Below, piece after piece: positions 1 through 12,770 of a stretch of 64,000 nucleotides of DNA (its first letter is position 1; every line of letters starts with the position of its first letter). Source of the DNA: Palaemon carinicauda. Lineage: Eukaryota > Arthropoda > Malacostraca > Decapoda > Palaemonidae. The stretch lies in assembly GCF_036898095.1 (NCBI RefSeq), contig NC_090768.1:50803923-50867922 (forward strand), written 5' to 3'. The notes under the pieces were generated by a model. It did not search any database and was not told where the DNA came from. It saw nothing but the letters and a program-made list of their open reading frames with translations. The translations under genes and the position numbers were made by a program.

Positions 1-3000
1 TAATTTTCTCTAGTCAGGATGTCCTTAATATGTTTGGAGCCCATGAACAATTTAATAAAGAAAATATGAAGTGCTTTATTTATTCTCCTATTTAGAATTT
101 AAAGGAATACGAGCCTAGAGATGCAGGAAACATTTCCGCAAATTAAGTGTCTAAAATGACGCAGACAAATGTGTTTTATTACCTATATTGGAGGGCTTGA
201 GGAATATGGTGACTGGCTTGGTTTTCTTTCCTTCTAGGATGTAAATGGCTAACCTGTCGACAGTTTTCGGCTGCATATCCCAAATTTCACAAATGCAATG
301 TTTCCATTTTTGCGCCATGAATTTCTGGGTTAAAAAAGAAAAAAAAGCCTTGATTCTGATTCTGAATCATACATTTTTGTTGATACCCTATCTATAGAAC
401 TACCCGTTACAGAGCTTTCGTATTTTCGTTTACAATTTTCATACTTTATGTGGAATACTGGCTCTTGCATTCATACAGATCTATGGTTTAGTCTTATCAT
501 ACAGCAGCTGCTTTATTTGTAATGTTCACTCTTCGGCACGCTTCGCACAAACGGCTTGAAACCGTGTAGTTTAGAAATCAATGTACATCAATGAGGCCTC
601 ACACGCTGCAGAAAATATCTATGCGTCAAGATATCCAGATGGTAGTGATTTACAAACTGCATGCACTGCTAAACCATGCTGTGCCCCTAGAATACTTAAG
701 AGGTTTATGGAATTCGACGAGAGGTTTTTCCCCATGTGGTAGCAATGGTTCATCTGTTTCAGAGAAGAGGTGTTCCTCTTCTGCTGCTCTTTTTCAGTGG
801 TTGATATGAATCATTATTATAATACATTACTAGCAAATGTACATTAAATGAAATAAGATCATGATTATACAAGTGATTTTCTTTTACTTAAGGTAAGATG
901 CTCGATCCAATCTTTTAATAGTGATTGCAAGAGAGCAAGTGAAAGGATCAATCAGTGTTTTGAGATGATCCCTTCATGTTAAAAGAAAGTGGATGATTGT
1001 TGCTGAAATAATTATTATTACAGTATATTGATTATTACTATGTTTATTAGGTGGGTCCACCATTTAAGTAGTTGCTTCAAAAACCACTTTCTTCTTGATG
1101 TCCTCCATCTCAAACAAACACCAACAGGCTAGTATTCTGTTCCCTGATGCAGACGAACCGCACGGAAAATAACTCTTGTGAAAACATGCTCCTCGTCATG
1201 CGAAGATCTGCCTCACATTTTCAAACCGCTCGTGTAAAGCAAGCCTTGATGAGTATGGCAAAAGTTTCCACTGTCATTATTCAGTTTAATAGCCAATGTA
1301 CTAAAACTTGAATAATTTAAGTTCCCATAAATGTGTTATGTACCATTCAAATAAGTGGGGTTTTGAGTTATTAATGACAATAGTAAACTTAATGATTTTT
1401 ATGAGGTAGATTTACCTTTAATCTAAACCACACCTAATAGAATTTATTGTAAATAATATAAACTACATTGTAATTAGGAGTAATATGATTTTTGTAAATT
1501 GCAGGGTGTAGATGTTTTTCTTTTAAACTGACAGCAGAAGGAAAGAAAACTTTATTTTTCTAGATATAGTACCTCAGTAAAGAGGTATACATCAAAATAC
1601 CCAACATTAAACATGTTTCTTGCAAAGCCTAGTAGATGCCAGCAGTTTTGCTTAGTTTCTACATGGGTCTGTGAAATCTATGCTTGATACTTGATTTTTA
1701 CAGACTACTGCAATTGGAAGATGCTAAGTCTTCAACTGTCGTTATCGGTCGGTGTATATTTAATACATTACTTATATGGTCTATTTACATGGAAAGTAGA
1801 GTTTATCTATGAAGCATGTTTTTCAGGATTTTAGTCTAGGGGAATGGATTACTAAAATCAACAAACATTATTCTCTGATTTGAGGCTAAGCATTCATGTA
1901 TGGGACCAGTCTGATAACCATGTGGGTCTCTAGTGTTGGTGACTTTCAATTTATCTTCAGTGGTTATGTCAGGAAAAAGGTATGTTGCTTTTACTGTACT
2001 TAGTATATCATGAACACACACAAAGACTGGGTAGTGTATTTTTTTAGCTATTTAATTGATCAATTTTGCCATGAATTATGAATCCATACTGTATACAGTA
2101 ACATTATTAAAAAATATTTTTGAATCCTTTGATTATTTTTTTTATAAGAGGATGATTATTCTCTTCCGGCTAACGCTGCTTCCTTTCCTTCATACCACAA
2201 GTGCAGTGGTTACCTCTTGTGTACATGGCCTCTAAATGTTTTCCCAGTACCTGGACTACTAGATTAAATTTGTAAATCTAATCCAATAGTGCCAAGTTTG
2301 CTCATTCATATTTGGCAAGAGGGTAGTTAATTAATAGCAGGAGAGTGAGTGAGAAGCACAGTTTACCATCCTCTCAAATGGCAACCACTTTAAATGCAAA
2401 AGAAAGAAGGGTATCATTGTGGTTAAAGACTCCGTTTTATATCTACGATGGATACAAATGATTTTGTAAACTTGTAGTTTGTTCCAATGAGAATAAAAGC
2501 CTTTACCTCTAATGGAGAATCACTCCTTGCATGGGAGATTTTGACTATAACGTTACTGGCACTACATTATTCTCAAGATATTGAAATGTGAAGCTATGGA
2601 CGTCGTCTTTCCCATGCAGTTTGTGCCTATACCAAGAGGTCCCCTGTTACCAAACTAAAATTCTATACAATCTAACATTCAATGTGAGATGTTTAAGCTT
2701 GTAAACCCGTCTTGTTACACATAACGGGAAAGTCATAAACATGAAAAGGAGAGGAGTCAGAGAAAGAAAAAAATAGTCTCTAAAGAATAGCTGAATGTGT
2801 ATTTTTGAGGAAATCTTGCTAGAGTCTATCAAGAGGTCAACAGACCAATTCAAAGAAAAATTGGCTGATGATTTTTCCTTCAATGGTGTGGTTAGACTGC
2901 CAAGCAATAAGTATTAGCTGTTAAAGCATGAGAATGTTGAGATAGGGCATCAATTCAACAAATGCAAATCCATGTCTCTTCCTGTACTTTTGAATTTTCT

Positions 3001-6000
3001 CCTCCCCCGGCCACCGTCCTGTTTTCTAGTTTACATCCAAAAGCCCTAAAATAAATATCTTAGAGTAGTAGGGAGATCTTAACTGAAGAAAAACAAAGTT
3101 AGTCGATAATCTTGTCATATAAGAAGAAAACGAAAGAACATCAGTCACCCCAAAGCACACAGTAGTCATCTTTCAAGGTGACCAGACTGATCTGCTCCCT
3201 GACAAGCTGATACTAGTATGAGTTAGAAAAGAAAGTATAGCTTGATAGAAACAGAAGAAATGATAATTTTGGTAAGACTTCATTGTTTTCCAAAAATTAT
3301 TTTTTTTTCTACATAATGGCCCTGTAGCAGATGTTACTATCAGTACCCTCAAGTGGAGTATGGTAGGTGTTGTTTAAGGGTCTCTGCAGCCTCCTTCCGA
3401 TCCCTATCTACATTCTTCTTTTAGCCTTTTACTTTTCCTCTGTTGTTTATTTTGTTTTGCTTTCCAACTTTTTGTAAAATTTATTTCGTAGTTCACAGTG
3501 GGGCTTTAACATCTTCCGCCCCTCTAGTTGTACATGGGTGCTAAATGACTAAAGTGTTGGGCCCTGGGGCCCAAATTCAGAAGCTCAATACAATCCATAA
3601 TTAACAGGAATCCTCCATTGCAGATCTTCCAAGTCAAACATAAGACTACGATAAATAAGTAAAAGACAATCTTGAGTTTTACCAACTTTAATTGACCACA
3701 TTTTGTTTTAGATTTTCTTGCAAGGGGTTTGAAACATATCGTTAAATTTCCTAAATCGATGATGGTTTATCATAGTCATGAGATATTACTTATATAGTGT
3801 ATTGTATTTTACTGAATACATTTTGATGAACTGAGTGGTTGTGAGATATATTAGAATATATAGAATGAAGTGGGAGTTGTATAAACACTTTCCTTTGTAT
3901 TGGTATCTTAAGGGCAAAATGTCTAAGGCATAGTTATAATGAAAAATACTATGTAAAGTTCTTCTTTAATCCACTATACTGTATAACATGGAAGTAACTC
4001 ATGTAGATATAGCATTTTTTTTTTTAAATACGTTGCCTCTAACTCAAATTTCTAGTTTTAAACTAGAGTATTATATTTTCCTTACAGCTAAGCTCCCTTC
4101 AAGTCTTGCCTACAAAAAATTAAAGTGATTGAAAATAAATTAATTGCAATTGGAGTTCAAGTTCCAATCCATGAATATAATTAGAATGGGTGAGAGGAGG
4201 CACGTACATAGGTAAAAGGAAAACCTCAGCGAAGAGAGAAGAAATCTAAAATAATTACTGCAGTCATATGAAGAGGAAAAGAAAAATATAGGAAATGTTT
4301 TATCTAAAGGAGAAAGAATAGAAAAATAAGAGTATACATATCAAATGTGGCAAAATGGAGAAGGAAATCAAAGAAATAGACTAAAGATGAAAGCTAAGGG
4401 GTGCCGATGAAAAGGCAAGACCCTCAGTCCAACACATGTACTATACATTTCTAAAAAAATTAATGTTATAAAAAATCCAAAGGTATGTTTTAATTTAATA
4501 AAAAAAGAATAAAACAAATAAGCATACTTCATCCAGTTTATTTGCTTTTAAAATAAACTTTGGTAAATATCCATCTAAGTTTACCATTGCGTAAGACGGA
4601 ATTAGTGATAGTAATCCAAATCAAAATGTAATATGCTTGCTTCTTGACTTATAATATTTGAGAAAATTATAGAAAAAACTCGCTTAAAGGTCATCTAAAT
4701 TGATATTTTTATTAAAAAATGCAGAAAAATTATTTACAAATGTTAATTATAAGCCTTTATACCCAAAAAGACTAAAAAACGTCGAACACAATGCACGAAA
4801 TCGTGTTTGTATTTAAGGATAAGCCGCATTCATAGTCATGAACTAGTGAAGTGTAAGACGTGACATTACATGTGAGATCTCGATACGCAACAATAACACA
4901 AATGATACAATTCTTCGTTGATAAAAAGATATATTTAAACTTTATAGCTTGTAAATAGAGATTAGTAAGTATAAATACTGTTTATTATTGGTATCAGTTG
5001 AAATACTGGTACAATAACCTTTTTTTGTTTGATTTCAATTACAGGTATGTTGCATCTTGGGCAAGTATCCAGCATAAAGTGAGTAAAACCACATTTCAGA
5101 ATTTTCAGGCTTTCCCTAAATTATTAGACTAGGAAAAGGATTAAAGAAGCTCAAAATTATAGGTATTATTGTATTTTAGTACAGGATAATGTAACCACGA
5201 AAGAAAACTACTTTTTTTTTTTTTCTATAGAAAAATGGGTAAAGTTTTACAAGTCTACAGGGTATTTCGAACAGAAAATGTTTTCCTGTAGCAAATAACG
5301 TGATTTAACCGAATTTGACCTTCATTTTAGGCTTGTTTTACCATTATATGCCGTTTCCCCAGTATGTTTTCCCCACCCATTAGGTTAGGGGGGAAAATTT
5401 AGGTTTGTTGATCTCCATTTTTAATCAATGCCTGAGGAACTGGCCGCCGATATACAAAGCCTTCCCAAAGTAAACCCCTATGCGGTTATCGCACGTAGCG
5501 CAGCGTGTACTGAATTTTAGAACAGAATCAGTGAGGTAATATTAAATTTTAAGCTAACTTAGGCACGGCTTGGCAAAGACCAATAGTGAATAATTAGTGT
5601 CCGTTCAACAAACTAACATACCAGTAAAGACGCTGTATTAAATGTGGTTGATGATGGACACTGGGAAATTTCCCCTTTTCTATGCGAACGGCAGGCCTGG
5701 TGACCCAACGATCTGAACACTTACCCAGGGAAATTTTATGGCGTTTATGCTGTAGTTTTTCCTGTTTTGAACTATTTTAGTGACGATAACTGTCGGAAAC
5801 TGTTTCAAAGTTATAAAGCCAACTGAAACACATGGAGTTGCGCCTGTAAAACCTTATTTCATAAATGATGTAAAAAGGTATGAGCCGTAACCTATGGTTC
5901 TCCACCCCACCCAACCTAACCAAACCTAACCTAAATTAAGACGCCTTGTGCTAACCCACAGAGTGGACTTGGACCCTCTCCCCCAACAATGTGCCTGGTA

Positions 6001-6640
6001 AAATTGCATAACCAATAACTGGTTTTTTATTTAGATAATAAAAGGTATTTGTGCTTTATTTTTGGGGATTTTGAAAATTTTTTATGATGACAGCTGTTGG
6101 AAACCCTTACATTACTTACAAGCTGTAATGACAGCCACTAACTAATATTGCCCTCTTATGCAAGCAAAGGAACCAATACCTCTATAGCGGTAGCATCTCC
6201 ACGGCTGTCTGGTGCCCTGGCCAACCTACTACCGATAAACTAGGGTTATAACTTAGCAGTTAATAATAGGACTCTCCCCCGCCCCTAAAATGCTATTTCA
6301 AAATTCTGTACACTAAGATTTTCAGTGAGTAAAAATATTGTATTCTAGATCAGTTAAAGTAACATTCTGCCCCTTGGTTAGGTTAAGGGGTATGTAAAGA
6401 TGTGATATTGATTAGTAGTGGTGCATTGTTATAGATTTACCTTTCCTTAACCTTACTTTGTAACAACCCCTTAATATGTTTATGAATGTCTGACCTTAAC
6501 CAGACAATGTAATGTTGTGGGCTTCCTGGAAATAATTGTTTAGAATCTGATTATATACAAAATCTAACATTTTCAGGAACTTATTTTTTCCAAAATATTG
6601 ACTCTCAAAGAAATGTCATCGCTTTTTGCATCATTATTAT
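1..6640. other. AT-rich non-coding DNA, no gene recognised
   Basis: I see only short chance open frames here, none resembling a known protein. The region may be intergenic or an intron of the SDA1 5' untranslated region. There are short TTAGG/CCTAA-like clusters (around 5910-5935 and 6370-6385), simple A- or T-runs, and a few patches with locally higher GC (around 5370-5480 and 5880-6000) that may be old repeats I cannot place. Confidence 0.5.
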
Positions 6641-6642
6641 TA

Positions 6643-6890
6643 TTATTATTATTATTACTAGCCACGCTACAACCCTAGTTGGAAAAGTGAGATGCTATAA
6701 GTCCAAGGGCTCCAATGGGGAAAAATAGCCCAGTGAGGAAAGGAAATAAGGAAATAAATAAATGATGAGAACAAGTTAACAATAGATCATTCTAAAACAG
6801 TAACAATGTCAAAACAGATATGTCCTATATAAACTATTAACGTTAAAAACAGATATGTCATATATAAACTATATAAACTAGATGCAAATT
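6643..6890 (-). repeat. LINE 3'-tail repeat with TAA-type microsatellite end
   Basis: In minus orientation this ends GGGCTATTTTT...CCAACTAGGGTTGTAGC followed by a run of TAA/ATT units. It matches the 3' tail of the LINE interrupted by Tigger (21280-21299 plus 23799-24012). The match continues through the region corresponding to the Tigger insertion point (about 6850-6875), so this copy is an uninterrupted, 5'-truncated relative of that LINE. It provides an empty-site comparison for the Tigger insertion. Confidence 0.75.
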
Positions 6891-6984
6891 TTTTAAGTGA
6901 AGTACTTTTGAGCTGTTAGATTTTTTACATAGGTCAGCGGTATATTACTGTACACATCTCATTTTTATCCTAGACTAGATGACT

Positions 6985-7018
<34 letters not shown>

Positions 7019-8070
7019 TAATATAGTAGACCTCATTTCACAACATTCTAGGTCATGTTAGGACACAACATCTTCGGTAATATTAGGGTAGAGTGTACAT
7101 GTACTTATTTATTAGTAAGGACAGGGCAGGTCAGGTTAGGTTAGGGTAGATTATTTTTTTGACATCCTAGTGTGGGTTAGGCTAAGAACTGATTGGTGTT
7201 AATGTTTATGGCAACTAGTGGAAAGGTAAATCTATCAAAATATTGACTGTTGATTATAGTTACTTACACTAGCTTAGTTACTAGAGATTCCCAAAACCAT
7301 TTATAGTTTATTTTCATTTTGGTTTTCTACAAAATTTTGAGTTACATAGAGATGCTGGGGAGACTCAGAATGGACTCGTTTGCACCAACATTATTTGTTA
7401 AGACATTTTCAAACATGATCTCTTGTGGAAAAATAAAGGCCATGCTTCATGTATTTGGTGATAATTTAATGCAGCTTATCATAAAGTCACCCCTAATAAT
7501 ATAGTATTTTGTGTAGTTTATTAAAAAATAAGAATTAGATTGGGATTCATCATTTAAGTCTACCTTGCAAGCGAACGTATAAATTTTTCTATGCCCAGTA
7601 AAAATGGTTGCTCAAAAATTTGTAATCGAAATGATATTGCCATTCAGTATTTTTAAGTTTCAGACCACTGACCATCTTTTTTTTTGAAGCTTCAAGAGTT
7701 TTATCCTTTAGTTTTACAGATCCCCAGAAAAAAATATACATGCATTTCAATAATCAGAGAAAAGATAATGGAACCTATTATTTTGAAAATAGCATCCCTT
7801 CAGAAGATTAAATTTGATGCATATGTTCTTGTGTTGAAAAGGTTAACATGTGTAGTGTTCTTAGTTTTTGTTATATTTTTGTTGTACTTTTTTCTTATTT
7901 TCCTCCTAAAGTTTATTCTTTTTGAACCTACAGTACACCTTTCCTGTTGGGGCCCTTGGGCTCGTAGCATTCTACTTTTCCAACTAGGGTTGGAGAGTCG
8001 CTTTTACTAATTGTGATGTGACGATTAGCTCCTACACAGATACATTCATTTGTCCTTTAATAGAAGCATG
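6891..8070. other. AT-rich non-coding DNA with poly-T tract and weak LINE-tail trace
   Basis: A poly-T run lies at about 6988-7018 and a TTAGG-like cluster (AGGTTAGGTTAGGG) at 7130-7146. From about 7840 to 8010 there is a diverged + strand copy of the LINE-tail repeat, ending CTTTTCCAACTAGGGTTGG. No coding sequence is recognised. Confidence 0.5.
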
Positions 8071-8074
8071 AATT

Positions 8075-11000
8075 CCTTGAAACAGGAAATTCTGTTGTTA
8101 AAATTTTATAACGGGTGTCGGTAGTTACTGGCTGGTAGTGGAGGAACCCCTTCTCCCCTGCCAGCTCCTAGAGAAGCCACTTTGATTTCAGCCTAGTAGT
8201 ACAGATATACTTTCGGTCAACAAGCATTGCTCATTAATTACTTTTTGCTTGCCTGTATGCCTGTGCATGGAGAAACCACGAGATGCCATCTGGTCTTGCC
8301 CTGGAATTCCTGGATAATGTTGCGGAACTTTCATGAGCAGGCCTAACATGGATCTCCATTCTTTATGCTCTGCTGGCAGTGGACATGACTGTATGCAGTC
8401 TTTCCCTTGTGAGGAGTGTACAGAGTCTCGGCCTCCCAGTAGCATGAGTTCAGCAAGAAGAGGAACAAGAAGACCAAGCTAGATTCTTCCCCTTCGGGTT
8501 CTTCCGTTTAAGGCGAAGAAATCCGTTGATTCTCTTCTCTCTCTTCTTGGAACTCCGGCTTCTGTTCCTTCTCTGTCACCCTCCTGTCATAGGCATATTT
8601 TGATGTCGACAGAGGAAGATTATCTATATAGTAAAGAAATCAAAGGTCTTCAAGTGATCTTGCTCGTTCTTTTGAGGGCTTGCCGACTGGATCTCTCGTG
8701 TATTCTCCCCAAATACTGCACTGTATTCTATTCATTGGAACTTACTCCTTGAGGAGGGGGTTATGTGATCATGATTTTGAACACTTCAGTTTGCCTACGC
8801 TCTCTTTGAGAGCATTCAACTTTTAGCGTGCCTCTGTACTTGTGTGCTACCTGGAAATTGATCTGTCTCCTGTATGTTCTCACCCTCTGGTGGGCGAGTG
8901 CTCTCCTATTCGCACGCAAGTACACGGTTTATAACACACTCGTCAACTTGGCGTTATACCTCCTGATTTGAAGAAATCCTGATTTGCTAACACAGGCATC
9001 ACGATGACTACCACCCTGTTCGCTGAAAATCTTCTCTGACAGTAGGCCAACCTATGAGAACATGCTTTTCTGAACTCTTGAGTTTTTTAGAACTTGCTGA
9101 AGTCTGGAACCTTATGATTGTGTAAAGCAATCAAGAATCGTACAATTGGTTACCAATATCAGAAAATTTATGACTGATTTTGGGAATCATGCAATTAGGA
9201 ACCGCACGATCTGGAACAATTATCTAAATTTACACTCGTTCCTCAAAGGTTCATCACCTATGACCCACTGGGGAACTAGTTCACCTGTATCGATTACAAT
9301 TATAGGAAAAGTGTAAACATAGCTGTTCTTACCCTGCCTTTATGGATTGGCAGGAACAATACCTCAAGAGACTTTCCTTGTGATCACTCCTTTATTTCTT
9401 GAAGTTTTGCTGGTTTAAAACCAGAACTCTCTCTACCGTCAAGTTGGGTAATAACAGTTGCATGACGAATTCCATTGTAAGTACTCCTCTCCTATGAGAA
9501 TCTACCATCCACAAATGTAAAGAAGAAGGGATGAGGCACTTGCCTAAATTTCCTCCTGTCTATTGGATGTAATCCGAAAGAAAGATCACCCCTGCTCCTC
9601 AACCTACTGGGAATGCTTACAGCTCTTCTACTAGCCTTTAATGCTTCCATTCATGACCTGTCTACGAAGCCTTCTGAAGCTGGTGTACTCTTGTGAGTAG
9701 AAGATGCGATGCAAGGTTCATTTAGCTGAGCACTGTTCGAGCAAACGCGCTCAATCGATAGAGTCCCCTTGTAGACTTGTAGGCTATCTCTACTTAAATG
9801 TGTGGCGGGAAGGTGTAGTTTGTCATCATCACTTGACCTGTTCAACATGCAGTTATGAATAAGAAATTTTTGGGATTCTCCCAGTCAAAGACTAGCAGCA
9901 AAGTTTTAAAAGCTGTCTTCCAACATCTCCGGGAATCCAAGATGCTTATGACTTTCCACCCCTCTATCCCTAGTTCTCTTATTCCTCAACAATTGGTGAA
10001 AGACATAAGAGATTCAGAAGGACCCTCATAGCTTCAGTCCCTGATCTAAGTTTTTAACTTGGATTCATACCTGAACTCTTCAAGAGATTCAGCTAAACTT
10101 TTGAGGTGGGGAGCCATCATAGTCTCTACCTCCCAAGAGCTAAAGCTGTCTGTAGCGTTTCCATGAGTACTCACAACTCCCATGGTCTTGTGATTGGACC
10201 TGATCAAACTCCGAGGTAGCCCTGTCAAATCAAGAAGGAAAACCGCAGATATTTTCCAGTGTCAAAGCCATTGTAAAGGCTAGATGATTATCTCCATGTC
10301 CTTGGTTTAGCAGCACCTGGCAAGGGCCTAGAATCCACGTAACCATGACTTTAATCCTTCTTTGTTTCCTCCCTACAAAGGCAAGTAGAGGGGCAAGAAT
10401 GACTTGGCTTTCTGTTCTTTGGGAGACACCACAACTGTTCCTTCAGTACAGAAGGAATGACAGATCAGTCTGGCTGAATGGGAACAATCATACGTATGTT
10501 CTTACGAGGTGGTCACCCGTGCAGTCACCCAAAACCAGAGTATTGGATATACTCTAGCCCTCACGAAGAATATGTCAGTGGCGCAAGTGCTAAAGGCCAG
10601 AGTCTGGGAGTACCTGGTAGACTTTACAGCCCACTGTCCATGGGAGTATACCCACAACTCTTAAGATTCGTTTTTATTGTGACCTCTGTTAGTTGTTCAG
10701 CAGGTTGTGTAGCTTACCTAGGTCCTTTTGGGACAAGAAGTATCTCTTCTAAGATAATGGTTGTGAAGTTTGACCAGAGTAAGAGGTGGAGTGTCTGGTC
10801 CTTTTCCTCTTTCCTTCCCCGCTCTGCAGTTGCAGCGATCCATCCGTTATTTGCTGAATTGGACATTGATTCGGGTGAGCTTTTACAGTATACCCAGCAA
10901 CTATTCTTCACAAGTCAGTTATAGAAGTATATCCCCTTCCTCCTTACGAGGGGTAGGATGTATAGAATGTAGGATACATTACACTTAATTGTCCTTACAT

Positions 11001-11275
11001 TGTGACATCACATCCTTCCGAGGTTATAGGTTCTTTCTTGACTGTTGTCAGTGTACAGAAACTTAGTCCAACCCATGAGGATCCATTCTCAAGTGTTGGA
11101 AGGTGGTAGGAATCAACACATTTGCACCTTTCTCAAGTCAAAGTGTATTGACATCCCAGGATTGTAAACCAGCCAAAACTGTTAAAGGGGGTTCCTCCCC
11201 CTTAGGATGATGCGCCTATTAAATGACGAGGGTTTGTATTTATGTAGGAACAAATTTTAGAATTTCCTGCCTCAA
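8075..11275 (+). mobile_element. DIRS-like relic G: gag pieces joined to recombinase 3' end
   Basis: A decayed, internally deleted DIRS-type retroelement. Near 8340-8440 the + strand encodes LHSLCSA followed by Cys residues in the same spacing as the gag N-terminal Cys motif of elements A and B, with the second Cys changed to Gly. Around 9870-10170 a gag-like segment (KVLKAVFQHL) parallels relic I. At about 10555-10720 the + strand encodes NMSVAQVLKARVW and FTAH, matching the C-terminal end of the tyrosine recombinase of element B. The reverse transcriptase and RNase H regions are missing. The ends at 8075-8160 and 11185-11275 carry imperfect inverted similarity (AAACAGGAAATTCT; GGAGGAACCCC versus GGGGTTCCTCC). 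The boundaries are approximate. Confidence 0.65.
10555..10725 (+). pseudogene. Tyrosine recombinase C-terminal fragment (relic G)
   Basis: The translation SVAQVLKARVW...FTAHC aligns with SVTQVLQAGVW...FTAHY of the recombinase in element B (46.0 kb), that is, the last helix carrying the catalytic tyrosine. Here that tyrosine codon is TGT (Cys, 10635-10637). Stops follow shortly after, and a trace of the downstream VVxxQQ tail is also visible. Only the C-terminal part is present, so it cannot be active. Confidence 0.65.
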
Positions 11276-11474
11276 ACATATTTCTATTAAAGGGTTTAAG
11301 TACTTCAGTGTAATTGTTCAATGGCTATTTCCCTCTTAGTAAGGGTAGAAGAGAGAGACTAGCTTTGGTAAGCAGCTCTTCTAGAAGGACACTCCAAAAT
11401 CAAACCATTGTTCTCTAGTCTTAGGTAGTGCCGTAGCCTCTGTACCATGGTCTTCCACTGTCTTGGGGTAGAGT

Positions 11475-11745
11475 TTTCTTGTTGAGGGTACACCCGGGCA
11501 CTCTGTTCTATCGTATTTCTCTTCCTCTTGTTTTTTTAAGTTTTAAGTTTATATATGAAAGACTTATTTTTATGTTGTTACTGTTCTTAAAATATTTTGT
11601 TTTAATTGTTCATTACTTTTCTTGTAGTGTATTACCTTATTTCCTTACCTTGCTGGGCTATTTTTCCCTGTTGGAGCCCGTGGGTTTATAGCATCCTGCT
11701 TTTCCAACTAGGGTTGTAGCTTAGCTGTTAATAATAATTATAATA
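11475..11745 (+). repeat. Short interspersed repeat sharing the LINE 3' tail
   Basis: It begins near GAGGGTACACCCGGGCAC and ends GGGCTATTTTTCCC...CCAACTAGGGTTGTAGCTTAG plus a TAATAATAAT run. The last 110 bases or so match the tail of the interrupted LINE ending at 24012. The 5' part resembles the short piece at 18075-18135. This is either a 5'-truncated LINE subfamily or a SINE that borrowed the LINE tail. Confidence 0.7.
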
Positions 11746-12136
11746 ATAATGATAGAGGACTCAGGTTTGTTTAGTCAGGAAAAGTATGAATTAATTTGAA
11801 ATTTAATTTTATTGTTCCTTTAGCAGTTGCTAAGCTATTCATTTTCTATTTTATTCTCATATTTTAATGCATCACTGTGCTGAAGTCATTGCTTTATGAA
11901 ATCTTGATTTTTAACTATTGTAGTATTTTCCACTTCAGGTTACTTTAAACAAATACTGTAATTCCATTATTATTACTGCTTGATGTTGAAAAAATTAGAA
12001 AGGTAGTCTGTACTTTAATTGATAAAAGTCTTCATTATTGTCTTGCAAATACTTGATACCTCCATAATTTTTGTAGCAATAATATTTTTCTGTGTTTTAC
12101 AGGTACAATTGAGTGTGTAGATATAATTATAACACA

Positions 12137-12337
12137 ATGGATGCAAGTCAAGGAAATAACAATAAACTACCTTCAAATTTACCACAGCTACAAAATCTCA
12201 TCAAGCGAGATCCTATCTCTTATGCAGAGGAGTTTGAAAGGCAGTATTCCGTGTATTCTGCTACACTTGTTATATTTGAACAGAATCCTACTGTACATAA
12301 TGACCAGTTACATGAACTTGTTATGTTTATGGCACAA
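12137..12337 (+). CDS. SDAD1: SDA1 homolog, coding exon 1
   Basis: First coding exon of the SDA1/SDAD1 orthologue, a nucleolar protein of the SDA1 family needed for 60S subunit maturation and export. The 67 codons start [10 protein letters not shown] and include [16 protein letters not shown], a signature nearly invariant between animals, and end at ELVMFMAQ. The ATG at 12137 is chosen because the family begins a few residues before this signature; an in-frame ATG at 12113 would add eight atypical residues. A GTGAGT donor follows at 12338. A TTTTACAG acceptor ends at 12102, so this exon probably starts at 12103 with a short untranslated lead and an upstream non-coding exon lies further left. 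The junction is phase 0. The exon sits only about 120 bp from DIRS relic H in intron 1. Confidence 0.95.
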
Positions 12338-12540
12338 GTGAGTCAACCCTTCTTATTTTTTAGCGACTATTTTATTGAATTGTTCCTATGCACATACAAA
12401 CCTGGTACCTTTAATAATAGTATGATTTCAGCAAAGCTGGAAACTAGGTTGTTAAAATTTATAACAAGGTGTCAGTAGTTACTGGCTGGTAGCAAGGGAA
12501 CCCTGCGTTATTTCGGACTCAGCTTCAAGACTCACTTAAG

Positions 12541-12770
12541 CTTGATGGTTTCTTGCAGTGTTTGCAACCTCACCGTCTTTGTGAGCAAAGGATAGGGGTG
12601 GTTTGGGGGAGCCTATAAGTCTTATCTGCTGAGTCATCTGCAGCCATTGTCTGGTCCTCCCTAATCCTAGTTTGGGTGGGGAGGGGTTGTCTTGGGTGCT
12701 GATCTTATGTATAATATGGTCAGTCTCTGGGGCATTGTCACTGTCCCTTGCCTCTGCCATTCATGAGCAT
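12541..12770 (+). repeat. tRNA-related SINE fragment, head missing
   Basis: A + strand copy of the SINE seen complete on the minus strand at 63190-63482. Shared blocks include TTTGCAACCT, TTTGGGGGAGCCTATA, GGTCAGTCTCTGGGGCATTG and CCTCTGCCATTCATGAGC. The tRNA-like head with the B box is absent. The fragment lies inside the 5' region of DIRS relic H and is not present at the equivalent place in relic G, so it probably inserted after H. Confidence 0.7.

Noticed and set aside
7684..8010. 108-residue + strand frame
   Set aside because: Its 3' part runs through a diverged LINE-tail repeat, and the rest is low-complexity hydrophobic translation of AT-rich DNA.
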